Below are positions 5,067 to 5,958 of a DNA stretch of 5,958 nucleotides, one piece after another. Position 1 is the first letter of the stretch. Each line of letters starts with the position of its first letter. Position numbers and translations under genes: made by a program. A model generated the notes under the pieces. The model did no database searches, was not told where the DNA came from, and saw only the letters and a program-made list of their open reading frames with translations. The DNA is from Microcaldota archaeon (GTDB lineage: Archaea > Micrarchaeota > Micrarchaeia > Micrarchaeales > CABMGC01), in contig JAJZOS010000053.1 of NCBI GenBank assembly GCA_021851985.1, forward strand, positions 1-5,958. Direction: 5' to 3'.

Positions 5067-5954
5067 TCATGGCTTGCTCGGTTTGTTTGGAGGGTTTGGC
5101 TGGTTTGGTTTGCTTGATGGGTTTGATTTTTTTTGCGCTTTCTTTTGCTTTTCTTCTTGCATTCTTCTCTCTTCGTCTGCATTTTCCTGCTTTTCATGCT
5201 CTATCTTTTCCAGCTGTTTTTTGTACTTATCTATGTAATACTCTTTTGCTTTTAGATCAGCCTCAGCATTGCGCTTTTCCTGAAAATCTTTTTTGAATTG
5301 GTCGTTAGTCATCTTCGGCTGGCGGGGCGTTTTGTTTGAGCTGGTTTGTTGGTTTGTTTGTGGATTATTAGTTTGGGGATTTATTTCAGGATGGAATTGG
5401 TATCTAATAGCCTTGGCGCGCCTATCTATAATTGCAGCCGCTTTCAGCCCTATTTCGTCCTTAGTTTTCTTTTCCTCGCTGGATATTGATTTGTTTGTCT
5501 CTTTTTCCTCTAGGCGCTCATACTTCTTTTGCTTCCTTTTTGATAGCATTGCAATGCCTAAAGCTTCCTTCTCACTGTCGACCCTAGTAGTGGTGTCTCT
5601 TATCAGATGCGCCTTATTAAGCCTATCATTTAGTTTATTTATCTGCGATTCGTCCATGTTATTTATCCTCTTTTCATAATGGCTCCCCAAAATTGAAGGA
5701 TTCTTTTGCTTGTCTTTTTGATCGAAGATAGGTGCCTTATTGTAATTCCAGCGGTCTATGGCGTTAATCTTGAGCATCTGCGTCCATGTCATATTTTTGT
5801 AGTAGTCTTCAGCCTGGCTTTTTATCAGGTTTACCTCGGCTTCTTTCTTGCTTCTTTTAACCTCTTTTTCGGCTTTTTGAATGTCGTTATACTCGCTTTT
5901 TAATTTTTTGTATTCGTTTTTGAACGCGGTTCTAGCCTCTTTCTTGCTGGGCAT
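5067..5954 (-). CDS. Unrecognised charged coiled-coil protein with Pro/Asn/Lys-rich tail
   Basis: I do not recognise a family. The protein has 295 residues, very rich in Lys, Glu, Gln and Asn, with no cysteine, no signal peptide and no membrane segment, so it is probably cytoplasmic. Order of parts: a coiled-coil-like helix (~1-55, KKEARTAFKNEYKKLKSEY...); a more ordered part with the only tryptophans (W57 and W69, around MTWTQMLKINAIDRWNYNKA); a central charged region (~95-185); an Asn/Gln/Thr/Pro linker (~189-213) with a repeated NPQTN; a second long helix (~217-275, QFKKDFQEKRNAEADLKAKEYY...); and a disordered tail of Ser, Asn, Lys and Pro. The two helices begin alike (FKNEYKKLKSE and FKKDFQEKRNAE), hinting at an internal duplication. 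The start lies four bases from the window edge and the frame is still open there, so the true N-terminus may lie outside. It converges on the RCK operon with 36 bases between stops. Helix and tail composition suggest a structural or scaffold role, but that is a guess. Confidence 0.72.
   Translation of the reverse strand: MPSKKEARTAFKNEYKKLKSEYNDIQKAEKEVKRSKKEAEVNLIKSQAEDYYKNMTWTQMLKINAIDRWNYNKAPIFDQKDKQKNPSILGSHYEKRINNMDESQINKLNDRLNKAHLIRDTTTRVDSEKEALGIAMLSKRKQKKYERLEEKETNKSISSEEKKTKDEIGLKAAAIIDRRAKAIRYQFHPEINPQTNNPQTNQQTSSNKTPRQPKMTNDQFKKDFQEKRNAEADLKAKEYYIDKYKKQLEKIEHEKQENADEERRMQEEKQKKAQKKSNPSSKPNQPNPPNKPSKP
5080..5125. repeat. GGTTTG-rich low-complexity repeat in the coiled-coil gene
   Basis: GTTTG occurs five times here (starting at 5081, 5094, 5103, 5108 and 5121) with irregular spacing. 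On the coding strand it encodes the Pro/Asn/Lys/Ser tail with recurring AAACC. A related GTTTG patch at 5343-5362 encodes the Asn/Gln/Thr linker of the same protein. It is read as simple-sequence expansion in disordered coding regions, not as a CRISPR or mobile repeat. Confidence 0.5.
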
Positions 5955-5958
5955 CGAT

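Noticed and set aside
5080..5125. GGTTTG repeats as a CRISPR-like or telomere-like array
   Set aside because: Spacing is irregular, units are 5-6 bases, and the repeats lie in frame in the Pro/Asn/Lys tail of a coding region.
5293..5903. Plus-strand hydrophobic frames opposite the coiled-coil gene, which look like membrane proteins
   Set aside because: Antisense of Lys/Glu-rich codons (AAA, AAG, GAA) automatically gives Phe, Leu and Ser, which mimics membrane helices. No start signals or motifs support them.

Overview
This window looks like chromosomal DNA of a small-genome archaeon, most likely a DPANN lineage such as Micrarchaeota. The archaeal call rests on three points: an Nre-family DNA repair protein (a family essentially restricted to archaea), a tail that fits the archaeal-type tRNA amidotransferase subunit GatE better than bacterial GatB, and archaeal TATA-like promoters with little or no leader. 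The lineage call is weaker. It comes from AT-rich DNA by eye, heavy use of ATA and AGG codons, and very tight packing.

Layout. Positions 1-494 (+) hold the 3' end of a GatE-like gene. Two bases later, converging on it, comes an M24 Xaa-Pro dipeptidase (497-1579, -) with all its metal ligands. A 55-bp divergent promoter region separates the peptidase from an Nre protein (1635-2888, +) that ends in a PCNA-interacting (PIP) motif. A stretch of about 200 bp follows that holds a weak, hydrophobic 56-codon reading frame (2881-3051) and then a good TATA box.

The core of the window is a tight three-gene operon at 3096-5030 (+). Its products are a small soluble TrkA-N/RCK protein and two membrane proteins that each join an N-terminal membrane segment to one RCK-N domain. 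The layout recalls two-helix K+ channels of the MthK type, but neither membrane subunit has a GYG selectivity filter, none of the three has an RCK-C domain, and only the soluble subunit keeps an intact GxGxxG nucleotide loop. The simplest inference is a hetero-oligomeric, RCK-ring-gated membrane complex in which membrane anchoring and nucleotide sensing are split between subunits. This is the best candidate for an undescribed system here.

Converging on the operon at 5067-5954 (-) is an unrecognised, very charged coiled-coil protein with a Pro/Asn/Lys/Ser-rich tail. No tRNA, rRNA, CRISPR array, insertion sequence or transposase was seen.
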